Part shown: in pieces, positions 1 to 10,778 of the stretch
Layout of the letters: the number at the start of each line of letters is the position of its first letter
Position numbering within the stretch: the stretch's first letter is position 1
Source: Spirodela intermedia
Lineage: Eukaryota; Streptophyta; Magnoliopsida; Alismatales; Araceae
Direction: 5' to 3'
Length of the DNA: 64,000 bases
Assembly (NCBI GenBank): GCA_902729315.2
Contig: LR746277.1
Location: forward strand, 1,927,001 to 1,991,000
Translations under genes and position numbers: made by a program
The notes under the pieces: generated by a model
Told to the model about the DNA's origin: nothing
What the model saw: only the letters and a program-made list of their open reading frames with translations
Database searches by the model: none

Positions 1-671
1 AGTGAAGACTAGTTGAAGTTGTAGTGCTGAGGCTACAGTATTTTATCTCCCTATTGATTTTTTATTTGTTTCATTATACTACCTAATTAAATCCAAATAT
101 AAGGTTTCACTTTTAAGTGTTATCGCCATTATAAATTGGCAATCTTTGCTTCTTGCTACTAATCTTTCAATGTGAGCATCCATTGAAAAGAGAGCAGAAT
201 AGGCTTAGTTTTAGCAAGCTATAACATAGTTTTGTTGAAATTCATGAAATAAAGATGTGTATGAAGAAAAGAGTAAATGCAACCCCACATAAGAGGAAGG
301 GAAACGACTCCATGGTCAATGATGATGGATAAGTCATCTTCAACATCTATCAATACAAGATAGTAGCATAAATATATTTTGTCTAAGGGCGATCACAACA
401 TGAGACACTAACCATACAAATACCTCGGGAAAACAGAACAACATGAGAAGTTGTAGCAGTATTATGCATGCAAGTGTAGTGCCAAGTTTCCTAATGAAGT
501 AACACCATGACTGCACATGAAAGGAACATAGACAAGTAGTGGCCAAAAGGAAAAGAACAAAGAGATAACAATAATTGTAGCCATGAAAACAAAGAGAATG
601 GAAAGCCATCACAAATCATAGTTAAGGTTTTCAGCTTTGTTATATGAATGATGTGAGTGGCTATAATAGAT
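1..671. other. AT-rich intergenic DNA, no gene seen
   Basis: No reading frame here has splice logic, codon bias or recognisable family similarity. The stretch is AT-rich and unstructured. It ends at a possible LTR-like block that begins with TGTTGG near 672. Confidence 0.6.
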
Positions 672-833
672 TGTTGGGCACATGACCCATTAAGTGAGCA
701 CGTGACCCAAGTATTCACTCATATGGCGACTGTCCATAAGAAGAAGACGAAACATTTAATGTGGAGAGAGAAGATGGGGTCCACAGGAGAACTGGTCACG
801 ACGAACCGATCTCATAGATCCGACACCCAAGTA

Positions 834-880
834 TTCCTTATGACCTGGTCAGCCTCTATGGCGGACCAGGTCATAAGGAA
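834..880. repeat. Perfect 17-bp inverted repeat with 13-bp spacer
   Basis: The left arm (834-850) begins TTCCTTATGACC; the right arm (864-880) is its exact reverse complement. The spacer is 851-863. As RNA this would fold into a 17-bp stem with a 13-nt loop. It lies inside the LTR-like block, upstream of its TATA box. Confidence 0.9.
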
Positions 881-964
881 CCGAAATGGTTCGAGTGGAA
901 GAGGAGTAAATATTGTTTCCCAAGGTATTCATTGGGCACAATTCCCAAGGTGACTCCTAGTCAC

Positions 965-973
965 TATAAATAG
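965..973 (+). promoter_or_regulatory. TATA box of the LTR-like block
   Basis: TATAAATAG sits in a CACTATAAATAGAGGG context, followed by pyrimidine-rich sequence. It is a good match to a plant TATA box. Whether it still drives transcription is unknown; no gene follows within 1 kb on this strand. Confidence 0.4.
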
Positions 974-1315
974 AGGGTCCCTTCTTATGTCTTGGCATTC
1001 TTCAAGCTTCTCTAACATCCTTCATTTAACAACTATCATCCCTGTAGAGAGAGTTTGAGGGTGGATCTCTAAAGAAAATCTTTGTTGGGTTGATAAGTGA
1101 TTAGTGAATTTATTTAAAAGCCAAGATCAAAGATTTTGTTTTTAAGTTTTTGGGGAGAACTCTTCTATACTTCGTTCACATTTAGTGTAGATTTTATCTT
1201 CACTTGTGGACGTAAAAGGTCAACCTCTAAACCACATAAAATTCTTGTCTCTTGATTGTGAGTTGTTTGTTTCTTATTTCTTTACTTCACAACTTTTGTG
1301 CATTCATATTGAACA

Positions 1316-2363
1316 TTTTACTCTAATATATATGACATTCAAGTTGTAGTGATATGATATGTGGAGATGTAAATATCAGAGGGAGATTGAACCAATCCAA
1401 CTAGATGAATTATCTTGACCACATCAGTACAACCCCTTTGTAACGTTGTCATAAATAGAAACTAAATAAATTACAATTATAATTTATGCGCTAATGCAGA
1501 AAAAAATAAATCTAAACTTGGTTTTATCTTAAGCTATAACTGAGCCACAAGGTTACTCCAACCCATTAACATATTCATTACATATAAATCATATGAAAAG
1601 GACACAAACCAAAATTATTGTTATAAATGGATTGTGTACAGAATTTAATCCATAGCTTTAGACAATAATATATATAAAGGCCTTTTTATATCATAAAGAA
1701 TTCCTCAGAAAAATTTGTTAACTCCTTGCCTTCTTCAATCCTTAGTTTTCACAAATCCCAATGAAGCATGATATTCAATATGCTTGTGAAATTTGTCATT
1801 TAAAGAGGCCATGAGTTTTAGCTGATAATGTTCATGCCCATACCCAGCTAGGATTCAGGACCAGGCCAGGAACATTTCTTATTTTCGGGCTTAATGCGAG
1901 GCCCACGATCAGAAAAATGGGTTGGCCCGAGCTCTGGGCTTCCCATCGCCACGCTTTTATGAAGGAGATTCATTCCATTGAGACCACGTTACTAGCATGC
2001 AGAACAGGTAATCCAGAAAATATTTAACTAAAAAATTATACTTTATTATATGCAACGCACAAGCCTGAACCAAGTCAGCTAAGATTGTAACGACACCAAT
2101 ATGACAGTCAACGGAAGAGCAGAACTCAAGAACATATAGATGTGCCACGGTGCCTCATGATTACCTCAGACCCACCTCTTCAGAAAGGGGGTCCTCTTAT
2201 TGAACCTCATTCTTCTGTTCCGATCTCCTCCTGGGCAGTTCCTCCACCCAGCGGAAAGCAATGGAGATTACAACAAAAAACAAACTAACACGCTTTTAGG
2301 AACGGAGCAATTCCAAGCTTAGTAGGAGCCAACAGAGTTCTTGGAGTCATCCACGTTTGACTT
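1316..2363. other. Intergenic, includes 3' flank of ALDH10
   Basis: No coding exon recognised. Several GGCCC/GGGCC-type words lie at about 1,850-1,950 and the rest is AT-rich. The part adjoining 2,363 must contain the 3' UTR of the minus-strand aldehyde dehydrogenase gene, but no poly(A) signal could be assigned with confidence. Confidence 0.5.
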
Positions 2364-5300
2364 TTACAGCTTTGACGGATTGCAGTACCAACCCCAAGGA
2401 TCGTCTGAGATGTATTGGGTCACCTGCTTCACGGTCAAGTAATTATCGAGGCCCCTGAAATGAAAACGACGGCAAAAGGTTGACTTTATTCCCTACAGAG
2501 AAATATTTTTTTAAGGCATAAGTAATTAATTTTGGACGAAATATGCCAGTACAAACCATTCCCCAAGCTCGCGCCCAAAACCACTGCGCTTGTTTCCTCC
2601 CCATGGAGCTTGACAGAAGCAAGGCTGGGAGCAGTTCACCCACACAATTCCAGCTTGGATTTCCTGCAAAGAAACACAGTGGGTCGAATACAGCTCTGTA
2701 GTTTCAAGATGGAGCAGAGAATGGTGAATTTGAACTTGTAGCTTATGGTAGGGTCTATGAAATCATCTATTGGGAAAGCATCTATTGAAAATCTGGTCGA
2801 GCTTTAACACATCTAGGAGAATATGCATCTTGATCTCCAAGCTTAGAGCGGGACTTTGAGGTCATAAATCTGGAAAAATATATTTCCACATAGCACTATG
2901 TGCTCTAAGGATAATTAGAATTAATAATAGATAATATATTTTTGAATATATTTTCTAAGTTTTGATGATCCAGGCACAGTTGACCGATTCATCCAGAAAA
3001 TAATAGCTGCGTTTACCAATTTATCCATAAAATAAAATAAAATGACATTAATTCAAAGATGGGCTCTGGGTATAGTTTTATTTTTAATATAAATTAAAGA
3101 GTAGCAAATCAATTATTATCATGGTGGACTTTAGTTCTAATGCATACATTTACTCACCGACTCCAACCCTCCCCGTAGGTAAAAAGCTATGAAGTGCAGC
3201 AAACCATGCTCTGAACAAATTCGCTGGTAAACTTGTAACAAAATGGGACAAGCTAAACCATGAAAATTTTACTCCCCAATAAACTGAGACCTTCCAAAGC
3301 CGTCAAAGATGGCACACTTGATAGAATAATATGCACAGATGATGCTTAGAAGAGTCCAGGCAAACCTCAGTTAAGCGGCTGCATCGGTCTGGGTCCTTCG
3401 ATAGAACAGCACCAGCTAAACCATATCTGAAAATAGAGATAACAAAAGTAAGCAGGGAGTAAACTATGGTTATAGTGCCCGTGGATATCTCCGACAACTA
3501 AATAATAAGAAGCTCACTGGGTATCATTTGCCAGATCAACGGCTTCTTCCTCTGTTCTAAATGTCTTCACACACAGGACAGGCCCAAAAACCTCTTCCTT
3601 CCAAATTTGCATCGAGGTCTCCACGTTGGTTATGATGGTTGGTTGAATAAAAAATCCTTTATCCAAATGCTGCCAAAGATCAACAGAAAGATGTCAACCA
3701 GAAAGCCATCTAGAAACCACGAACACACACATGATGGGTGACTAACTTACTTGGGGACGTGCACCACCATACAGGATAGTCGCACCTTCATTCTTTGCTG
3801 TCAAAATGTGCTTCTTTATCTTTTCATACTGAAGCAAAGGAACAGTTAGTGTCTATACTAGCACTGTTCCGAAACAATAGCAAGGAAACGCCCTTTCAGA
3901 ATGAAAAGATGGTATGACAACTGAGACTTCACACACATTTTTAGGTCAAACAAACAGATCATCCCGAACAGAACAGAGACACTCAAGAATAGGGATAAAC
4001 CCATTCAGTACTCGTGGCGTGCATATTGGCCTTACCCTTTTCTCGAAACAATAGTGCACTTTAAGTCTAACTGGGGTTTTCCATTATGCGACATGTATCA
4101 ACCAATAGTTCCCTTACCTGCCCTTGACTGACAACAGGACCAAGTCTACAGCCTTCTTCCAGTGGATCTGAAACCTTAATGTTAGCTGCCCAACGGCACA
4201 TTTTCTTGAGGAACTCATCGGCAATGTTTTCCTGCAACAGATCATAATTATGTATAAGTCAAAATCTCCAAAGGACTCCCCGTAAGGATAGTACACCCAG
4301 CCGCAACATGAACAGATCCGACAGCCATTTAACCCATCTATGAATGTGGCTGGGTAGGTGAGCATTAGCGAGCTGCAGTAGCTGGTTAACTTGAGTCAAC
4401 TCGTATTGGGTCAACTGGATCTTATAGGAACCCCAGATCTGACTCGACCCTCTTGCTAATGATATTTTTCACAAAAAAAAAATCAAATGAATTTGATATA
4501 TTCAAATGAAAAAGACGCTCTGTTTTTAGAGTTAGCAACTCACGCAGGAAATGAGCATGGATAATGTTCCCAGAATAATGAGCGTCATCTTGGCGTTATT
4601 TTTCCTTCACATGAACTCAGCAATCATGCAATATTTCATGCGTAAACATAACCATGTGGCACCGGAAGAATGTCTAGTGACCTTCTGAAAATCACTTATA
4701 CAATTTTTAGAGCCATCTTGCAAGCAAGCGCTTGCCAGTGACTAAAGAACGCATTTGGGATAGAAAGCATAATAATTTTGTGCAGCAAATCAAAATAATA
4801 GTAGGGAATCCCCTTGGAAAACCGACGCTGCCTTAAATTTCAAATGCATTAAATGGAAAAAATAATGCCTCTGAGTCGAAGCAAAATCCCCTTCATCATA
4901 GGAAATGAAGCATAGAAACTATGTTTGTGTGAGAAGAGTCAAATCCAATTTCTCCGCTTACGTGAAGAAGCAGGCGAGATGTTGCACTGCAGATCTGACC
5001 ATTTGTCCAGAAGCACCCGAAAAGGGCCCATTCAACAGCTGTGAAAACGATATTCATTCACAAATAATGTGAAATACAATCATACTCTGAAAATATCCAA
5101 AATATATACACATATATACAAATTTTCCCCTCATTTGATGAGAAATATGCAAATAAGTATTGGCTCTTGAAGAGTCAGGACGGCTAACTCAAAGCTAACC
5201 AGCAATCGTTAGAGTAGGCCAATAATTTAAACAGGTGACTAAGCATACCCCTAATAAGAAGGGATTATTCAGAACTTGGTCCATGTCAATGTTTAGAGCT

Positions 5301-7992
5301 GCATTACAAATATCTGCCACACATGGAACAAAATGTGAACCAATAAGGAAAAACGCTACGGACAAGTGGGATGTAGAAATATTTCCCAATTTGCATCATG
5401 TGAATGTATCTGCAACTGGGATATGTAATGTATGCCAAAAAAAATTCATGATCCCAACATTCATCAAACAGAAAACACGACTTTTTCTCTTTAAATGATA
5501 AGGAACCATCTTGAGGTGGGATTACAGGATCCAGGTATGTGCAAACCTGTCCTTGGTAAAGGGCTTCCGCTCTCTTCGATAAATGCATATCATTATAGGG
5601 GTTCAAAGTCCAATAATTGCGATCAAAGCTAGAACTGAAACCAATTGACCCATGCCACGAGCTCATAATGGTGATATCACTATAGCTTGTCAACTGCTAC
5701 AACTATGAAGCATAGATCACATGGGATTTTGGAATGATCATGACTGACCATGCCGGAATGAGGATGATGCATAGAGGATCCATATGAAAAGTTATATTTA
5801 TAGTGATCTAATTTTGACGATGATGGAAATGTATGAAAAAGATAGGCACACCTTTATCAATATCCACATCTTCAAATACAATAATTGGACTTTTGCCCCC
5901 AAGCTCCAACGAAACAGGCTGGCATCAGAACAAAAGCATCAACAGGGAATATGGACATTGAGTTCAATGGCATTGGATTATATGTGAATGTGACATTTTC
6001 TTTCTGAGATGCATTTCTATGCATTCTCATCGTCTGAAACAAGATAGTCGCATGAAGAAAAGATGTATTTAAACAGTAACAGTTTGATCAGAGGATATCA
6101 AGAAGAAATTCACAAACCTTGATCATTTGAGATACAGAAATCATGATCTTTCTTCCGGTTTCTGTACTTCCAGTAAACGCAATCTAAGAAATAGTAAAAG
6201 GGGTTTTAGGATTAAGATCATAGGAAATTCTTATGAGGGAGAAACACACAATACATAAATGATTATCAGCAACACAATAAGCCTCTGGACCTTGTCAACT
6301 TGAGGATGGGATGCTAAAGGAGCACCAGCATCAGGACCTAATCCAGTCACAATATTCAGGACTCCAGCTGGGAGGCCCACTTCTTTACATACATCAGCCA
6401 ACTCTAAACATGTCCTGGAAGTATCGGACAAGATTTCAGACCACATCAAAGATGTAAAGTAAAAAGTAGATTATGTGAGAGAACGACTTACACAGAAGCT
6501 AGTTCAGAGGGTTTTAATACAGCTGTACATCCAGCAGCCAATGCTGGGGCAACCTTCCATGCAGCCATCAAGAGAGGATAATTCCTTCAATAAAAAGAGA
6601 CAAAGAAAGCTATATTAGTCACTGGATAAGTTTTAGGATAGTAAAGCTCTATAGTACAATTCTAAAATAGTACTATCTCATACTGTCCCCAAACTCAATA
6701 CAACGTGAATAAATCCAACGGGTAATCAGCATGGCTTTTTCATACCAAGGAGTAATCAATCCAACAACTCCAATGGGTTCTTTCAGAACATGGCTTTTAA
6801 ATGTTTGCATGGGAAGAGAAATAGGGGCCTTCTGTTTTCCATCCAATGCCTCCCCAAGATCAGCATAGTACTCAAAGCATGCAGCAACGTCATCCTGAAT
6901 GAACCCCAGTACAGAACACAAACATTTATGAATTTCAGAAAGAGTCCAAAAGAGGAGGGAAAAATGACAGAGAGAGGCAGAGAGGAGGAGAAGGAGGAGG
7001 TGGTGCTGGGGATAGATCAGCATACTATATCCCATGCTGCTTCATCCGATGGTTTCCCACAATCAAGAGCCTCTAACTTGGCCAGCTCGTCCCTTCTCTC
7101 TGTGATCTACAGTCAATTGGAAATAGCAGATAAACCTTGATGTTAGACCTGACAATAATTTTCTACGTTATCAAGGCCAATCACTAACGTGAAAACACTC
7201 AACATCATCATTTGCGGGAGTTATATGCAGTACTGATTGAGCAAGGATGCAGGAAAGTCAACACGATGACCATGAAGGCATAAAATTATGGCAGAAATGA
7301 AATAGATCAGTATGAATTCCGTATCAAATAATATACCATTTGAAACAATTCTGAGTAATCTGGTAACCTCGAAAGAAAAACAAAGTCGTTCATCCTGCAT
7401 CTGCTGGTACAGACGGAAGGGTAATAATTAACACCAAGAGACTGCGGCAACAAAACTCGTGCTAACAATTTTAGGCAGGATTCTAGGGAACAATGAAGTG
7501 AGTCTGCTCAAAGACCACGCTAAACAGTTTCACACGGGAAACTCACGATTCAACTACTCTACTCTAAGGCACATGAGAAGGGGAAAAAAAAAGGTTCCTT
7601 CTATTCTATCTCTACTACCTTCACTGCTATGCCGCGGAGAAACTTGGCACGGTGGGAGCCGGAGGCGCGAGACCAATCCCTGCCCTTGTTCCTGGAGAAG
7701 GCTCTTCTCGCCGCGCTCACAGCCAAGTCAACGTCCTCAGCCGTCCCGGCCGGCACGTCCCCTGAAAAACAAAAGGAGAAAGCTAAGGACAACGCCACAA
7801 TTCATAAGAACGAGCACTCTGGAAGTTCGGGCAGCAGCAGCTGCTGCTTCCAAGTCGATGAGAGAAGTGCCCACCGATGACGCCTTCTGTGGCGGGATTG
7901 ATGACAGGGATCCTCCTCCCCAGAACAGGCTCCTTCCACTCTCCATCGATGAAGAGCTGCCGGCGAGGCACGACGCTGGCCTCCGACGACAT
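2364..7992 (-). CDS. ALDH10: Betaine/aminoaldehyde dehydrogenase (ALDH10 family), peroxisomal
   Basis: NAD-dependent oxidation of aminoaldehydes (4-aminobutanal, 3-aminopropanal) or betaine aldehyde. Fifteen exons in transcript order: 7992-7875, 7761-7619, 7106-7026, 6894-6746, 6584-6492, 6414-6291, 6183-6118, 5918-5852, 5038-4962, 4231-4118, 3828-3751, 3669-3518, 3426-3366, 2663-2557, 2454-2364. They total 1,521 nt, giving 506 aa, the usual family length and, as I recall, the usual exon number. The protein starts [19 protein letters not shown]. The catalytic glutamate is about Glu263 in [10 protein letters not shown] and the nucleophile about Cys297 in [10 protein letters not shown]. The C-terminus is PSKL, a type-1 peroxisomal signal. 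In [11 protein letters not shown] the specificity residue (position 441 in spinach numbering) is Ile (about residue 447). Ile is associated with poor betaine-aldehyde use, so aminoaldehydes are the likelier substrates. All introns read GT...AG. Confidence 0.97.
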
Positions 7993-8597
7993 CACAGGCA
8001 AAGGGATAATTTGGAAAGGTGACAGGAGAAATGGGATCAGCGATCAGCGATCACAGAGAGACAGAAACGCACAGAGAGAGAGAGAGAGAGAGATGGACTA
8101 GCGGGCGTGACTTCTGACTGTCGGCGATCGATGCCGCCGATTTTTTTTTTCAAGTGCTCGACATAAAACAAAATAATTTATAAAAATTGGTACAGATAAT
8201 TGTCAGTGAGCGGGGCCCAAACAATTCTTCTTTTAACCCAAATCAATGAAAAGGCCCAATTAGCGGGCTCTCAAGACTTCAGTTTTGACCCACCAAGCCC
8301 ATAATCGGCCCAACTTAATATTGGGCCGAGATAGCCGGCTAGTTTAATTGAATGTGAGCCCAACAACACGGGAGGCCCAATGATGATTTGTTCCCCACCC
8401 GGTAAATCTCAAAATTAAAAACTTAGGAGCACAAATTATTTAGAACACAAAAATCTAGGGCTTTTCAGAATTAATACAACGAGTAGAGAGAGAGAGGGAA
8501 TGCCCCCAGTGGATGAGCAACTACATGATCAGATCTAGGCGACCAACAAATATGAATGGAAGGGTCTATGAACAGATGCTGTGGGAGGCGGTTTCAG
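7993..8597. promoter_or_regulatory. ALDH10 upstream region with (GA)n and a Site II-like cluster
   Basis: The ALDH10 leader carries a GA run at about 8,073-8,093. Between about 8,212 and 8,380 there are repeated GGGCCC, GGCCCAA, AGCCCAT, GGCCCAAC, TTGGGCCG, AGCCCAAC and GGCCCAATG words. These resemble plant Site II elements (TGGGCC/T), known TCP-factor sites in housekeeping promoters. The remainder (about 8,400-8,597) is the 3' flank of the next minus-strand gene. Function is inferred from motif clustering only. Confidence 0.5.
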
Positions 8598-8831
8598 TCA
8601 GTGCTTGCGATTCGCCTTGTGGTCGTGGTACTTCTCCTTGATCCACTGGAGACCGAGGCTGGTGCCGTGCTTCGCCTTCTTCAGGGTCGTGGAGGCCACC
8701 GCCTTCGTCTTCTCCAGGGCGGCGCTCTTCTTGCCGCTCTTCCCGCCGGCGCCGTTGCTCGCCCGAGCCGCGTCCTGGCCGTAGTCCCACTGGTCGGCCC
8801 ACGACGTCCCGTACGAACTCCCGTTCTCCAT
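8598..8831 (-). CDS. Small conserved plant protein of unknown function, 77 aa
   Basis: A single exon encodes a 77-aa lysine-rich protein. It begins MENGSSYGTSWADQWDYG and ends KEKYHDHKANRKH. The middle (about residues 25-65) is a basic, probably helical stretch (SGKKSAALEKTKAVAST...KAKHGTSLGLQWIKEKY). No signal peptide or membrane segment is visible. The TSWADQWD opening recalls short plant proteins annotated as unknown; that is memory, not a search. The GC-rich frame opens with a clear ATG and stops cleanly. A short GA run (about 8,876-8,890) lies just upstream, as at other genes in the window. I assign no function. Confidence 0.72.
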   Translation of the reverse strand: MENGSSYGTSWADQWDYGQDAARASNGAGGKSGKKSAALEKTKAVASTTLKKAKHGTSLGLQWIKEKYHDHKANRKH

Positions 8832-9668
8832 GGCGGCAGAGCAAATCAGAGAAAGAACGCAGAAACACGTGGACAGAGAGAGAGAGAGACTCGACCTGGA
8901 AGCAATTGGAAGGCTCCGGTTGCCGTGGGCGGGATCTTATAGCCGGTATCAGGAGAGACGACCGGGGCTGGTCAGAAAGGATGGGCATACATACCCTACA
9001 GCAGAAGAAACCTCCGTCACTGAAAGCAACCCACGGAAAACCCTTCGCCTCTCGAAGGTTCGAGGTGACCCAGGGCCCTTTGACGGAGAGACGGAAAGTT
9101 GAAGAAGAAAAACATCTGATGTTCTAGAAAGCACAAGAGAACGCCAGATGCATATCCTTCCCGCGTGACCTGGATTCTCCCGCGTGATGGCGTCATACGG
9201 TCCGGACTCGGAAAAGACCCCCCCCCCCCGACTCTGAGCCCTGTCACGGCTCGGCGTCGGGTTTCTGCATACCTTGTACCCGCGACTGACAAAATCCCTT
9301 ATCGTGGCCCAACAGGCAGAAGCGTGATGAGGGTATGATTTTGCTCTGGAGGTCGCCACCTGGCCCAATCACCCAATTCGACAAATAATAAAATCGTGTA
9401 TAATATATACTCGCGCATGTGTGCACATCTCCAATTAAAATTAATTAGTGGGAATTAAAGAAAAAAGGATTACGTGCGCATTAAGTGCAAAGGGCGAAAT
9501 TATCCGCGTTGATCTGTTAATCTGCTATATATATGTATCTCTCATCATCCGCACATAATGTGCTGCCAATATTTTATATACAGAACAAATAAATAATCCC
9601 TTCGATAATTTTCCGTGCCCGCTTTGAAACCAGAGCGAGGACCGGAAGGAAGAAGGTGCCGGCCTATC
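8832..9668. other. Intergenic between small protein and metalloproteinase
   Basis: The part near 8,832 is the promoter of the 77-aa protein gene and includes a GA run. A cytosine homopolymer lies at about 9,222-9,231. From about 9,360 the sequence is AT-rich and probably includes the metalloproteinase 3' UTR. No coding exon recognised. Confidence 0.5.
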
Positions 9669-10778
9669 CTACAAGAACAAGAAGGAAGCCGTGGCGGCGA
9701 CCAGCAGCCCTCCGACCGCCAGCGTCCAGCCCGCGGTCGCCGGGGAAGGTCGGGCTCCGCTGGAATCCCTCTCTTTCATGGCGGTGGTCGTCGAGGACGG
9801 CGGCGTCGTGCTGCCGTTGTAGCTGGGGTTTCTTCCGTAGAGGCTCTGGATCCCTTGGATGTCGTCGTCGGCGAGCAGCACCTTCTTGGCCCGGATGCGG
9901 ATCGTCGGGTACATGATGGCCTCCTCCACCGAGGAGTGGCCGAGGCCGAGGAGGTGGCCGATCTCGTGCACCACCACGGACTCGAGGTCCACCGCCCAGG
10001 AAGAGGAGGAGGCGGTGGTAACGTCCCCCTCCGCCACCCAGTTCTCGGCGGCGTCCAGGTGGAGCCGCCCGTCGGGGGGGGAGAAGGCGTGCGCCAGTGT
10101 GCCCAGCGCCCCGTCGAAGGCCTCCCCGTCGCCGTGGTCCCCGCTGAAGAACCCGATGGTGATGTCGGGCTCGACGACGGCTGCGTCCACCTGGGCGAAG
10201 GTCAGCGTGGTCACCTCCGACCAGCGGGAGAAGGCGCGAGAGAAGACTCCCTGGAGGGTGGACGCGCTGGCTGATACGCCGGCAGTGCTGATGATCGCGT
10301 AGGTGAGGTTGGTCTTCTGGGACGGCCACGTAGGCCTCCCGGGGAAGTAGGAGTAGAGGCCGCGGCCGCGCATGGAGGCGGTGCCGTTGACCACGTCGGC
10401 GACGCCGCACCGCGGTTGAGCCATGAGGTCCACGGTAGAGGGGTCGAGGAAGCCGGTGGCGTTGAGCCGGAAGTTGCGCTGGTAGGAGAGGATCGCCTCG
10501 CGGAGGGGCTCGTCGAAGGCGTCGGAGAGGTTGCTGTTGGACGGCCGGACCGGGTTCGGGAGGTACCCGAAATGGCGGAGGTACCTCTTGAGGTCGGCGA
10601 GGCCCGTCCGGTTCTCGCCCGGGAGGCAGCCAGTGAAGTTGCGGAAGGCCTCCCACGGGTTCGAGGGGGCGCCGCCGCCGCCGTGGAATGAGGGATGCCC
10701 GGAGACGACGACGACGGAGCCTAACAGGATGAGCGCGGCGGACAAGGCCCAGAAGGCAAGCCCGGAGTGGAAGTTCAT
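9669..10778 (-). CDS. Plant matrix metalloproteinase (matrixin), GPI-anchored
   Basis: Zinc endopeptidase of the extracellular matrix/plasma membrane, of the At-MMP type. It is intronless, 369 aa and very GC-rich. Order of parts: signal peptide about 1-27; peptidoglycan-binding-like propeptide about 40-120; cysteine-switch motif PRCGVAD at 122-128 with Cys124; catalytic domain about 140-315. The zinc site is HEIGHLLGLGH, with His271, His275 and His281 as ligands, Glu272 as catalytic base and Met289 of the Met-turn (IMYP). A Ser/Thr/Pro-rich stalk (about 320-345) leads to a hydrophobic C-terminus (351-369), as in GPI-anchored plant MMPs. The switch usually has Pro after the residue following CG; here it is Ala (CGVAD). 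Several NxS/T glycosylation sites are visible. Activation is expected by pro-domain removal. Identity is secure; the substrate is unknown. Confidence 0.96.
   Translation of the reverse strand: MNFHSGLAFWALSAALILLGSVVVVSGHPSFHGGGGAPSNPWEAFRNFTGCLPGENRTGLADLKRYLRHFGYLPNPVRPSNSNLSDAFDEPLREAILSYQRNFRLNATGFLDPSTVDLMAQPRCGVADVVNGTASMRGRGLYSYFPGRPTWPSQKTNLTYAIISTAGVSASASTLQGVFSRAFSRWSEVTTLTFAQVDAAVVEPDITIGFFSGDHGDGEAFDGALGTLAHAFSPPDGRLHLDAAENWVAEGDVTTASSSSWAVDLESVVVHEIGHLLGLGHSSVEEAIMYPTIRIRAKKVLLADDDIQGIQSLYGRNPSYNGSTTPPSSTTTAMKERDSSGARPSPATAGWTLAVGGLLVAATASFLFL

Larger units (their letters stand above)
672..1315 (+). mobile_element. Possible degenerate solo LTR (Ty1/copia-like)
   Basis: The block starts TGTTGG and ends GAACA, the TGTT...AACA ends typical of LTRs. 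A TATAAATAG box lies at 965-973. Around 1,205-1,260 there is a stretch (GTGGACGTA, then ACCACATAAA and TTCTTGTCTCTTG) resembling the R/U5 region I recall from plant copia LTRs. Against this, no target-site duplication is visible (TAGAT on the left, TTTTA on the right), no primer-binding site follows and no second copy was noticed in the window. The boundaries are therefore tentative, and a fragment of a gene promoter is an alternative. Confidence 0.35.

Noticed and set aside
657-953. 98-aa plus-strand frame in the LTR-like block
   Set aside because: No ATG start at its beginning and no family similarity; the sequence is better explained as promoter/LTR.
9664-10656. 330-aa open frame on the minus strand in another frame of the metalloproteinase
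   Set aside because: An Arg/Pro/His-rich shadow caused by high GC; the matrixin frame explains the sequence fully.
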